This document shows positions 43,191 to 54,386 of a stretch of 64,000 nt of DNA, in pieces; position 1 is the stretch's first letter; each line of letters starts with the position of its first letter. The notes beneath the pieces were generated by a model, which did not search any database, had not been told where the DNA came from, and was given only the letters and a program-made list of their open reading frames with translations. Location: contig CM034398.1 of the NCBI GenBank assembly GCA_019925095.2, forward strand, positions 10,059,001 to 10,123,000, in the 5' to 3' direction. The DNA comes from Dendrolimus kikuchii. Its lineage: Eukaryota > Arthropoda > Insecta > Lepidoptera > Lasiocampidae. Made by a program: the position numbers and the translations under genes.

Positions 43191-44069
43191 TATTCCTAGC
43201 TAATCTATTTACGTTCTGTTGTAATAGAACCATATTTAAATTAAATCGTATAAATTGAAATGTCTAAGCAATAAGCAAGTTTTATTCACGTTAAGCATTA
43301 TTTTCTTAAAAATCACTTATAATTTATATCCGAGAAATTTCAGGATATCTCTTTTATAAAAAAAGGTCTTTTATTTACCAGTTTTCCCTACTTTTAAGTA
43401 GAGATAGATACGTAGATGGGTAGTTATCATGAAATCTGCTTCAACTTATTTATTGCATGTTACACACATCATATCACTTAAATGCAATTTCTATGGAATG
43501 GGAAAATACAACGAGTGTGTTCACTGTAGATTTATTTTTAAATTATAAATCGTATCAATTGACATCAATACTCATAATTACTAGACCAAGTCCCGTACCG
43601 TAATATGAGGCTTATGTTTTACCTTTTAAACCACTCTTAAGCTATTAGAAGCCCTAACGTTTAAACTCATTTGGGACGACATAACTCCGATGTTATATTT
43701 GAATCAACACAACTCTAAAACGGTAGCTTATAATGAATGTGACATGAGCATCATGGATGTAGGGTTAAAAATACGAAGAAATCTGGAAACTTTGTACACA
43801 GTCTTAACGATGTAATGTTACTGTTCTAAACTGTCATGGATATCTTCACTGCATTTATTAGAAAATAACCTGAGTTTTTCATTGTAGCTCTTAAATACAA
43901 ACCAAATCATAGAATTTTTCTTTGAAACGACTGAGTTTATATAAATAAAATTTATTTAAATTTATTTGGCATTACACAACAGCGTATTGAAAATGAGGAA
44001 AAAGTAAAATTAGAGGTAAATGACATACATGCAAATGTGGGGTTGGTTGGTGGTAGCATGTAAGCAAGT
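43190..44069. other. AT-rich stretch without a recognisable gene
   Basis: Nothing recognised. Confidence 0.4.
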
Positions 44070-44400
44070 TTTGAATGTCCATGCAGGAATGGAGAAAGAA
44101 CACAATTTCCTGCGGCCGGGCGGCCTATCGTGAGAGGAGGCAAAACAACCCACAAGTAGATGGTAGGGAACTTGCCAGTCTAGATGGCTGCCACCCCTGG
44201 TCTAGAGTACTCCGGTATAACAATCAACCTTGAGTTGTGTCCCGGCATTAGTCGTCAAGGTCCAGTGTCCCTTTAGAGAGCGGCAGCACATTGGTAACAA
44301 CTTTGATGTTACAAATGTCCATAGGCGATGGTAACCGCTTTCCATCGGGTAGGCCGTACAGGCATGTAGTGCTGAACTCATGAAATAAATAAAAAACATT
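44070..44400 (+). repeat. SINE-like repeat family A, near full-length copy
   Basis: CATGCAGGAATGGAGAAAGA ACACAATTTCCTGCGGCCGGGCGGCC to GCTGAACTCATGAAATAAATAAAAAAC. The best preserved head and tail in the window. Confidence 0.8.
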
Positions 44401-45469
44401 AAGATGTTTCTTGAAGTATTTTTTATTTAAGTTAAATAGATGGGGATTAGGAGACATTCGCTTTCAAATTAAGCTAAGTGCTCATAAGTACTGAACCTTG
44501 CATTCAACCGTGTTGCTGTTACGATTCCGGCTAGCTGCATAGTGTGTAAGAGGCTTAAAATGTGGCTCCCGCCTCTCTAACTTCTGAACTAAGGCATGGA
44601 AATTTCTAAATTAATTCATTATAGTAATACAAGGATAATACATATACTTTACAAAAATTAAGATAAACAAAACCAACTTCAATCAAAAAAGCAAAAAGTA
44701 AATATTTAACCCACTTCTTTCTACAACATCTAGAAGCCGGTGCCAAGTAAAATATATAAAACAACTACAAATGTGCAAAATATAATGTTATTTATGTTGT
44801 GCAAATACATGAATAGCTTTAGGAATAATAAAATATATTACGCGCCTGTAGAAATTGTACTACTGGCATGCGTATATAAGTTTGTCATCTCACTCTTCGG
44901 TATAGATGTTCTTAAACAAGGGTTGCTCTCGATTTCCCTGACTCATCTGAGACTGACTTAGTGACCATGGGACCACCTCGGGAGTATACACTTACGAATA
45001 AAAAAATCGGTTCACAATTGACGGAGAAATCGTTTAAGAAAGATATTTTTCAAGGGCTTCTCTCGATTTCCCAAGGATCCACTCATCAGATCTTTATATG
45101 GTAACTGAAGTATACCCTTTCGATTAAAATTTAAAAACGGTCCATAATTCACGTAGAAATCGAGTAACAAAACAACAGACGACCTCCTCCTTTTGGAACT
45201 CTGTTAAAAATGAATTAGAAGGACACGTATTGAGTAGTTTTTGAGATGGGTGTTTTCAATTAAAATATGCTTTTTTAGATTTCCAAGACAAATTTACAGA
45301 GCCTTTCACTATGCGTAACGCGCTTGCCCGTTTTTTTTATTATTACTGAGTAGAGATGCACCATTAAGAAAGCAAATATTAATATGCATTGAAAATAATT
45401 ATGCAAACACAGCGCGAAATTGCAGCTCTGTGCGCAATTTATAATGTTTGTTCCACACAAACAACAAAT
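44401..45469. other. AT-rich stretch without a recognisable gene
   Basis: Nothing recognised apart from weak internal similarity between 44920-45030 and 45040-45150 (CTCTCGATTTCCC.., AGTATACNCTT.., GGTTCACAATT/GGTCCATAATT, GTAGAAATCG), a possible diverged direct duplication of ~120 bp. Confidence 0.35.
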
Positions 45470-45699
45470 ATTATAGCCAGAGCTGTGACTTATCTAAGAT
45501 ACAAATATCTGAAATACAGATACAAGACACAAAATACGTATTTTCATCTTCTATCTAGATACTTTTTAAAAATGTATTTTGTATCTTGTATTTAGATACC
45601 TTTCGTTAAATATCTTAGTATTTTCTTTATTTGCTAAAATACTTTTAGTCATAATTATCTATGTATTTTTTTACATTTATTATGCCTCCTTATAGTAAA

Positions 45700-45960
45700 A
45701 ATAAAATTGAACGCACCTTTTAAATTTAAATCAATCTATCAAAAGACATCCCATGTGGATCCCAATGGAACTCTTATTATAGTTCCATACAAGATCTTCT
45801 AGCAGTGCAGGAATTACTTAGTGAAACCATAAAATGTAGAAATCCGTTGAAGGAAAATAAAATACACTTTCTAAGTGAATATGTGGACTGTTCAAAATCA
45901 ATAGCAGAAGGTATTCAAAGGCTGCAAGGAGATAAAGACATTCGCTGTGGTTGTCGATAG
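45700..45960 (+). pseudogene. hAT transposase remnant
   Basis: Plus strand reads AVQELLSETIKCRNPLKENK, IHFLSEYVDCSKSIAEGIQR and LQGDKDIRCGC before a stop. The pattern ELTFLKEYV..TKPLA.AL..LQGEK...G is usual in hAT transposases. Upstream text is broken by stops; no dimerisation domain is found. Confidence 0.6.
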
Positions 45961-46019
45961 ACAATTGCTGGATCAGTGGGGGGGTAGGTGGAGTTTGTTC
46001 CGCACCATGTGGTATGGGC

Positions 46020-46800
46020 GTCTCCAGGGATCTTAATTTAAATTGACCAGCACTTCTTCCCATGCCGCTGACTTGGCTGCCCAGACGCTTTTTGAAGCGC
46101 CTTCTTGGTGCCTCTGTACCCCTCGTATAACCTCGTCTCCACGATCACTGCGTCGTGGGCGCGGCGGCGCCTTCTCCTAAATCTGTTGTATTGGCGGTGC
46201 ACTAAGATTCACTCCCTGCGTATTTGTGCTATTTTGTCACTCCAGCAGTACGCCTGGCGCGTGGGCCTGGGAGGGCCTACTCTCGACATTGCCGCATCGC
46301 ACTTTGCGACATCACCAATCGTAACTGTTGCTAATGAACAATCAGGGCCTCTTGGAACGCCTCCCTATCTACACGTTTCAAAGCCCAGCGTGGGTAGTCC
46401 TTGGCTGGGGGAGGTCACAGGGCCCGAGAGCCCGAGCTCCAGGTGGAGACACTAAATCATATATACCAGTGGTCGCAGAGCGCCATCGCTCCCGTCAGTA
46501 CCCTTCAGTCCTGGACACGGCTTACTACAGCGGGGCTATCAAACGTGATGTCCACAACATACACATTCTTTGAAGTCGGCGAGATAGAGATTCGGGGAGA
46601 AGTAGCCATTCAAGACTATTGTCTTCTCGATGGTAGCTGCGACTAAGCCTCTGCCCCTTACTACGTTATTGAGTCACCTCTGGACGGGACGCAACACGGC
46701 TCGGAAACCATCGACACTTGAAAGTCCTGCTGCGCCATGCTTCGGCCCATTAGATCCTGAGTTTCGGTGAAATGGTTCAAGTTTGACTGGAGGAAGAACA
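46020..46800. other. GC-rich block inside the hAT element
   Basis: Composition differs sharply from the AT-rich hAT flanks (GTCGTGGGCGCGGCGGCGCC, GGGCCCGAGAGCCCGAGCTC). Open frames of 80-116 codons exist in several frames but none is recognised. Possibly captured or inserted foreign sequence. Confidence 0.4.
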
Positions 46801-47394
46801 CAGCGCGATTCTCTATTTGTTACTATTTTTGACCTCCTCCACTCGCCATGGCTGCGACTGCGGCTGACCTTGCTTCTCAGTTGCGTCTTTGTTCTTTCTC
46901 ATATCTTTGTCTTGTTTTTAATAATTAAATGTTTATCCTACAATATAAATAATATTTTTTAAATATAACACCGGTTTGCCAAGTTCTGAGCCTATGTAGC
47001 GACTTTTCTCTTTTGAGGGTATGATATTGAGACCTCTTCGAAGAAAAATTAGTGATAAAATGTTTGAAGGACTGATCTCAATTAAAACCTTAAAATATGA
47101 TATTTTATTACGTATGCGCGATCTATTCATAATGCACGTAATAAACTTGAGTTCAATAAATTGAGATTTCTTTCGAAAAGTATTTTATCATTAAAAAGTA
47201 TTTAGAAGATTGGTGTTTTGTATCTAGTATTTCAAATACCATTTTCAAAAGTATCTTGTATCTGCTATCTCAAATACTTATTTTAATAGTATTTTGTATT
47301 CAAATACTTTGTATAGGGTATCTTGTACATCTCTGATTATAACCAAGCTCGGTTTAATTACTATTTCAGTATAATATTGTACCTGAAATTTTAA

Positions 47395-47760
47395 CTATCT
47401 ATAACTATTATGAAATTCTAAACATGCCGTGTCTGTACATTAAAACTATTTAAAAAAGCAACTGGAATAGACTATATAAAGAACAGAGAATTCGATGCAC
47501 TTATTTAGACTTCTTGTCTGTTTGTCTATTTGCCGGTTTATCTGTTCGGGATTCACGTAAAAACTACTGAGTTGATTTCTATGCGGTTTTCGTTGATCAA
47601 AAGCAAATTCTTAGCCCTAAAATCTGCGCTACTTTTTATTCTGGGAATCTCACAGGTATTTTTCTGGGAATTATTTAAAGTGGCCAGATAAAAAAAAACG
47701 ATTCGATAGCAAATTTAATGTAATAAAATGTGTTTTTAAATAAAACTTTTTTAGAATCGT
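47395..47760 (-). repeat. Dispersed repeat family B, distal half
   Basis: Its reverse complement aligns with the right half of 13045-13610 and 23605-24150: AAATTTGCTATCG, GCGCAGATTTTAGG, TTTTTACGTGAATCCCGAAC and TGTACAGACACGGCATGTTT. Confidence 0.6.
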
Positions 47761-47959
47761 TTGATTCGAAACTCGATGAAATAAAAAAACAACACTAAAA
47801 AGAGATAAACACATAAATTTATTGGACTAAGCCTACGAGAGAATGAGATAGAATACACTATATTTAATCATTTAAACACTATGTTCATACAGATAGAGTT
47901 AGAAATGTTTTGAAGCTTTTCGTTAATACTTTAGATTTCGTGTTTTAAAGCTTAAATAT

Positions 47960-49080
47960 ATGTAGGACACTCAGAAAGTTTTGCGAAAATTTAAAAAAAA
48001 TGTTCTATAGGTAAATATTTTTTATTAACTCTTTTCCAAGTACTCTCCACCAGCCTCTATACAAAGTTTCATGCGTCTGAACCAGTTTTCAAAACACATT
48101 TTTCTAGTCCACCGAAGACACCTCGTTTACAGCTTGCTCGAACGCTGACAGCCCATCTTCAGGCGACGAAAATTTTATCTCTTTGAGCTATTTTTTTAAT
48201 TTACGGGAATAAAAAGAAGTCACACGGTGCTAGGCCAGGGCTGTAAGGTGGGTGAGCCAAGAGTTTGACCGGCGTGCTGTCCAGGAAATCCCTCGTTTTG
48301 AGCGCGGTGTGGGCGGGCGCGTTGTCGTGGTGGAGCAGTAGCCCGCGGAGTCATGTGTTTGGTCACTTGTTGCTCACAACAGAGAAAACTTCTGCCAAGC
48401 ATTTGGTAGTATACCATTCGGCGTTGATGCTTCTTTGGTTCCGTAAAGGAATTGACACCAAGTAGCCTGTCAAATTGAAAAAACTCGCGATCAAAATCTT
48501 CCCCCCGCTTCTAGATCACTTCACTTTGGTAGGCGTTGATTCGTTTTGAAATACCCAAACCGTCGACTGGCGAGTCGTTTTTGGATCGTGTTGATAAATC
48601 CAGGACTCATCACCTGTAATGATGTCGTAAACACGCCGAGACGAGCCTGCTTCAAATTTGTTTATCATATAACGGCACCATTCCACCCGGGCCTGATTCT
48701 GGGCATCGTTGAGGTTGTGCAGTAGTGTAGAATTTCGTGAAGGCTTCCCGATCTAATCTGCAGTACGTGCTGATGAAATACGTATCTCTTGCTACCTAAC
48801 TCGCCTATTGTCTTGGATTAAATTCTTCACTGCTAGCACGTGTTCTTCCGTAACAGACGTCAAAGGGCGACCACTTCTTTCTTCATCTCCCAAAGTTAGT
48901 CGACCGCGCCTTGAATTCGTTGTACCAATGAGACACGGTTGCCTTAGAAGGGCCTTCATCCATTAATGCCATTTGAAGTCTATCCTACGATTCGTCTGGT
49001 TTGAAACACTTGAAATCGTAAAAAATCATAGCGCGAAAATGTTCCCGGCGCAGATCCATTTTTCAATGAGACACGATAAT
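47960..49080 (-). pseudogene. Decayed mariner transposase (second mariner type)
   Basis: Minus strand from a Met at 49057-49059 reads MDLRREHFRAMIFYDFK, GPSKATVSHWYNEFKAR, then after breaks INKFEAGSSRRVYDIITGDE, SWIYQHDPKTTRQSTVWVFQ, LLHHDNAPAHTA and LAHPPYSPGLAPCDFFLFP. All three catalytic Asp positions can be located (TGDESW, HHDNAP, APCDFF). At least six stops or frameshifts. It differs in sequence from the mariner at 20.5 kb, so it is a separate lineage. Clear inverted repeats were not found. Confidence 0.85.
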
Positions 49081-49149
49081 TTAAATTAGCTTGCAAAGAA
49101 TGTAGAGGGAAATTTTGAAATTGGAACGTACCTATTTTTAGTTATAAAT

Positions 49150-49460
49150 AATCTTTTTTTTTCATTGCAGGAGTTCAGCAGACAGGCAGACGGCCCACTT
49201 GATAGAAAGCGGTTACCATCGCCTATGGACATTAGTAACACCAAAGGTGCTGCTGCTCTCTTAAGAGAGACTGGAACCTGGTCACTAATGCCGTAAAACA
49301 ACTCAAGGTTGTTATGGCGACATACTTTAGACCAGGGGTGGTAGCCATCTAGTCGGGCAAATGCCCTACCACCTGGCTGTGGGTGGTTTTGTCGCCTCTT
49401 ACGACAGGCCGCCCGGCCTCAGGAAATTGTATTCTTTCTCCGTTCCTGCACGAATAAAAA
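49150..49460 (-). repeat. SINE-like repeat family A, near full-length copy
   Basis: Plus strand TTTTTTTTTCATTGCAGGAG TTCAGCAGACAGG to CCGTTCCTGCACGAATAAAA. Lies just downstream of the decayed mariner. Confidence 0.8.
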
Positions 49461-49549
49461 ATATTCAAAATAGATTATAACTGGCCAGTCTCACATATAT
49501 AAAAACTTATTTTCCCAATACTTTCTGAGTGGCCTGGCATTATAACGAT

Positions 49550-49815
49550 ATAATATTTGAAATGTGACGTCACGAAATTTAGAATCTCTCCCACCCCTTG
49601 TCACACTTTGTTTCACTTCTACTGCGTGTGAACTGCACACACAAATTATTTTTTTGGAGTGGTTTATAGTTCTTCGAGTGTGTAATAATTACCTTATTTC
49701 GACACAGTTTTCTCTAAAATTATGGCTTCTTTTTCAAATGCTGCGGTATTTTGTGTACCAGGAATCCCGCGGTAATTTCAAGTCAAGCGTAGACGAAGTC
49801 ACGGGCATATCTTAC
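49550..49815 (-). repeat. Dispersed repeat family B, proximal half
   Basis: Reverse complement reads GATATGCCCGTGACTTCGTC TACGCTTGACTTGAAAT and CGCAGCATTTGAAAAAGAAG. Same orientation as 47395-47760, so the two may be one copy split by the sequence between them. Confidence 0.6.
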
Positions 49816-51790
49816 TTTAATATATAGTTATTATGGATCACTAAATTGTTTGAAATGAATATATTTCAAGATTGAATCTTAGTGATTACTTGTTGAAAAT
49901 TATGATTCTATCACAGGTTTCAAGGCAATTCTCGTTATTTTATAGCAGCCAAAGAGTACTTGTGTAACAGACTGGAAATTTTATTTCAGAAAACAAATTT
50001 TAACTACGTAAGTGAATTTATAAGATCTAACTGACGATCATAGAGGTATAATATGTCCAAAAAGAGCATTGCTAACAAAAAACGCCGCGAAAAATGGCAT
50101 CAAAAACGTGAAGCGTTGCTAGCTTCACTCTCTAAAAACTATCAATGTGTTTTGGGGATATCAGCTAAAAAATATCACTCTATTTTTTTAAATTCAATAT
50201 TTTTATGTTAGTGAAAAGCTGAAATGATCATTATGATTTAATCGCTTTATGTGTTATAATTTTAATATTACTCAGTAGTTTTAAAGTTTTTTTTTAATAA
50301 TTTAAAGTACCTATTACCAACAAAAGTTGTGAGTCCAGAAAATGTAAACCATATATAGCATGTAGAACACTTATTTTGAACCTTGAAAACTTTATCTAAA
50401 ACTACATCTGTGCTAGTTCCCCAATGGACAATTGTGTTACACAACATGTTGACGAAAGTTATTATATAGGTACTAGTTGTGCCCTAAAAATTATCCCGGG
50501 TTAAAAGTCAGTAAAATCAGTTGTAATAATGAACTTGAAAGGATTCTATAGATTCATAGTGGGTAGTGGGCGTTATGTGTAATCCAAATTAAATTAATCC
50601 AAATTTTACAAAAATCATAATAATGCCCCAAATTTTGGATAATACCATCCACTTATTACCTGACAACATCAGTCAATTCGATAACCTTTGATTTATCGAA
50701 ATGAAGTTTTATGTTTTCATAAAGAAATCATGAGAAAAGTGTTAAACTTACCTATGAAATGAAATCTTATCCTTATCCTTTTCTCTTTTAATAGTTTCCA
50801 ACACATTTTAATAGCTCAGGACGGCATTATGTCTTTTTTTTTGCAAGAGCTTTAACCAGTTGAGCAGTCGAAACGAAACTAATATCCGTAGGTGCACCAA
50901 TTTTAGTGCACTTTTTTGTGGCCGTTTTTGTACTGTTCATGCGTTATCTAGACGTTTACATGATCTAAGCTGACAATACTCCAAACGATAATTATACATG
51001 AAATAAAATGTTTTCAACCATCAGTTGCATGTGCATTAATCAAAATGGCCACGAAAACCCCTAAATAACCTACCTTCATAGAAAGAAATTCCTTGAATGT
51101 TTGTTCTATGTGACTTTATACTATATCCACCTAGCAGGTCTAAATTACACATGGGTATTTAACAGTCCCTTTACAATACACGCCAGGGCAGTACAATAGA
51201 GACATATTCTGTACACAAGAACTTTGACTATCTCATTTCACTTGAAGTCTAAGGAATGTTATAGAAGGGTGTGGGTAGTTTTGCATTTTCAAGTTTCAAA
51301 GCCAATATGGAAACAATGCTGAGTCGCGTGACGCCCTATAAAGTTTGCCTTCACTTTATCTGAGCAACTAGCTTGAACTTGTTACAAGAAGACGGGACGT
51401 GCCATTACTAATATCGGAGTTATCGATAATGCAGTTCGGTAAGATTTACGATGAAGTTTTAAAGTAAAAACTTTATTTTTAATAAAGAACTCAGTGGAGA
51501 ATAAATAGTCTATTAGATAAGATTTAAAAAATGTTATAATTGAAGTAAAAATATAAAATTCTGATAATACCTGACAATCTAAGACCGTTTTTAGAATATT
51601 TATCTGTCAGTCTATATGACAGTTTGTCTCTAATAGACACCGAAACGATTTGACGAATTTCACTAAAAATCTTAGGAATTGCAAAAGAAATTTTATCTAA
51701 AATATACTTAGTGTAGGTTTCATTCATTTTCATTTCATTTCAAGTTCAATGTATGTCTTTAAAAACCACGGGCAATAAAAATACTATAAA
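49816..51790. other. AT-rich stretch, one short basic ORF
   Basis: No transposon or gene recognised except the possible small ORF at 50052-50210. Confidence 0.4.
50052..50210 (+). CDS. Hypothetical 52-codon basic ORF
   Basis: Starts MSKKSIANKKRREKWHQKR and ends FLNSIFLC before TAG. The first 25 residues are very rich in Lys and Arg, like a nuclear or nucleic-acid-binding segment, and GC content there is above the surroundings. I do not recognise it. It could be a remnant of a transposon protein or chance. Confidence 0.15.
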
Positions 51791-52590
51791 TTATTATTAT
51801 TATTATTTACATACATATTTTATTTTCAAGATATTTTCATATTTTTTTATAGATATCTTATAAAATACATACATTAATTTATATAAAAAAACTGATCTCC
51901 GCCAGCAGTGGGGCCTAGGGTCCAGGCTACCGGTGTTAAGGCTGATTATTATTATTGTATGGCTTTCAAGACCAGGGGCCATAAAAATGGCCCGGACATT
52001 TGGAGGGCTTGCGTGGGGCTATGGGAAAGCCAGCACGTAGAGGCCCCTTAACAAGTTTAATGTAAATGTGGCGTGATACTGCTCGGCGATTATCCCTGTC
52101 TACACCATATACTAATGCACCAAAGGAGAAGCCCCGGCCAGTGCAGGACTTTTGTGGGAAATGAGAACAAAAATTAACGGGCTATTGGGTTGAACTGCTA
52201 GTGGTACCAGGGGTCTGGGAATATGGGAACTATGGCGTCTGCCCGTCGCAATGTCCAGGGAACATGGAAAAATGGGCAGACGATGACTACATGGGCCTAC
52301 TACATGGGCCCCAAAAAATGCCATAGAAGACAGGGGCACCATGGGTGTGAGTGGCTAAGGGGTGTAGATAGGTGGGCTGCAGCTTCACCGACGCTACTTC
52401 TGACGTGATGCCTTTTGTCACTTCCACCCCTGGATCTTGAGTCTTAGCTCTAGCGATCTCCACACCGTGCCGGCTGGCTAAGGCGAGCACGGAGGCGGGG
52501 GCCTTACCTTTGCCCCCGGAGTCAGGTACGAGGTGTAGCTACTCACCTAAGGCTTCACCACAAAGCCTCCCAGCGGGTTATTATTATTTT
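51791..52590. other. GC-rich unidentified insert bounded by ATT repeats
   Basis: TTATTATTATTATTATT at 51791, ATTATTATTATTG at ~51945 and GGTTATTATTATTTTG at ~52575 bound a block with GGGGCCATAAAAATGGCCCGG, ACATGGGCCTACTACATGGG and CGGGGGCCTTACCTTTGCCC. Short frames on both strands, none recognised. May be the end of a retrotransposon that targets or ends in TAA/ATT repeats. Confidence 0.35.
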
Positions 52591-52744
52591 GCATTTTTTG
52601 TTATATCTCGAGAGACAACACGTTGTATATCAAGGTAAGTAAATTACGCTTATATTACGGGTACTATATAACGATTAATTCTAGTTGGTGATACCAGACA
52701 TTCAAATCAGAGTAAAGAAAGGAAAGCTTATTTACGAAATTTAT

Positions 52745-52784
52745 ACATACATACATAACTTCACGCCAGTTCCCTTATCTTACC
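52745..52784 (-). mobile_element. 40-bp LINE 3'-end insertion with target duplications
   Basis: Minus strand ends AAGGGAACTGGCGTGAAGTT plus ATGTATGTATGT, the same as the end of the LINE at 24186-24456. Perfect 13-bp duplications TTACGAAATTTAT lie at 52732-52744 and 52785-52797. A complete but extremely 5'-truncated retrotransposition event. Confidence 0.9.
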
Positions 52785-52797
52785 TTACGAAATTTAT

Positions 52798-54334
52798 CTT
52801 ACCGGAATACAAACCAAGGTACTATATTATGTTTTAGTGAACTAAAAGGTTTAACGCTTGGGTCACTAAACCAAAGAAGCCGACTGCATTAGCGTAGGTA
52901 CATAAAAAATTTTGGAACAAATTTTGACTAAGAAGATGCTTCCACATTTAACACAAAACAGCACAAACTGCAGTGAAAGTTTTAAGCACTGGTATCACAT
53001 AGCACAGGAACAATAAACTGAACTTTGTGATAAACTTTAACTGTTAAGCAAAGAGCAAAGTATAACAAACGAGTTTAGCTGGTGAATTAGGGACTATACC
53101 ATTCGATTTGATACAGTGCAAGAGTTCACCTTCATAATAAACTACTTCACATTGTGTACTCAGCAACAGATGGTGAAAATGTTCCAAGTTTTGGTATAAA
53201 TCATACCCTTTTAATGTTCGGTCGCTGTCGTTCGTTTGGGTCAAGTAAGGTAAGGTCACTAATTTCCGTCGTCTATTTATATAAATAGTTCAGAGCAAAT
53301 AAAAAAAATTCTAATTGTGATACACCTAAACTGCACTATATATTGTATTATAGTAGTTAATGGAATAAAAGAATGTTAATCTAGAAGATCGAAGCATACA
53401 AATCATGAGCATCAGTGCTGGACCTTGTAACTACATATACTATTAATAATATTTTGTAATATTATGTTTTTCTTCAAAATTGTACCTACAATATGTATGT
53501 TCTTATCTTAAATCAAAAATTAAAAAAATTGAATGGAGAATATTTAAATACCCTATTTGTGATGCGAAGTTGTTATTAATTGGCGTTAAACATTGACACA
53601 TAACGTATGTATATATAGTTACCCATTAATGTAGCTAATCCTAATTGTAATTGTCCCCTACATTTTCTCTGTAAGGATTACGACAAAAGCATATCGGAGC
53701 TTTTTTTGGAGAATTAAATTTTCTACAAGAATATTTCCATAGGAAATATATGAAAAAATATAACTTTTATGTAGTAAAAATTAACTAAAAAAAATCCTCC
53801 TGCAATTTATATGGAAAAATGAAAAACCGTTGCGCGTCCTGTAGAGTTAAGATATCAAGCTGAACTTTGAGCAGGATTTTTTATCTCTAACAATAAATTC
53901 CGGGATACTAAGACTTTAATTTTTTTTAATGTATTATGTCTTATAAAAGAATTATTTATTTACCTAAGGAACGGCCCAAGAACAGAAGGCCTCACCTCAA
54001 CATTCGTCGAATATCGTTCGTTTGGGTCAAGTAGGTAAAAGTGATTTACTGTGAACCATAAAGACAAGCTAGGAACCGGCTTATTGCCGTTGTCAGCACC
54101 CTTCACTCTGCCCATTCATGTCGGCTGGTAATGAAATGTGACTCTGTTGCCATCCTGTTAACATGGCGTTTATGGTTTACTACATACCGTATTACAAAGT
54201 TTGTTGTTTAATTAAGTTGTTATAACTGGTGATTACATTAAAATTAATCAAACATAGCCTGTTTATTAATAAAGATTGTAAATGTACTTGTCCAATTTGA
54301 AAACCTGCCCGTAAAACATCAAGTTAAAATTGTG
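52798..54334. other. AT-rich stretch without a recognisable gene
   Basis: A 23-bp text TCGTTCGTTTGGGTCAAGTA is shared between about 53227 and 54017; 53590-53640 resembles 39150-39210. Otherwise nothing recognised. Confidence 0.4.
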
Positions 54335-54386
54335 TTGCCATTCGTTTTGCCACTTGTCCGTTGCCATTCGTTTTTCCACTTGTCCG
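54335..54386 (+). repeat. 26-bp tandem duplication
   Basis: TTGCCATTCGTTTTGCCACT TGTCCG twice in direct succession with one difference (G to T). Confidence 0.85.

Larger units (their letters stand above)
45478..47335 (+). mobile_element. hAT-type DNA transposon, decayed
   Basis: Ends CAGAGCTGTGACTTATC (left) and, reversed, CAGAGATGTACAAGATACCC (right), flanked by 8-bp sites ATTATAGC (45470-45477) and ATTATAAC (47336-47343), 7 of 8 matching. Subterminal regions on both sides carry repeated AGATACAAGACAC / GTATTTTGTATCTTGTATTT motifs. Eight-base duplications, CAGAG-type ends and a transposase remnant agree with hAT. The middle (46020-46800) is GC-rich and unlike the rest. Confidence 0.75.
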
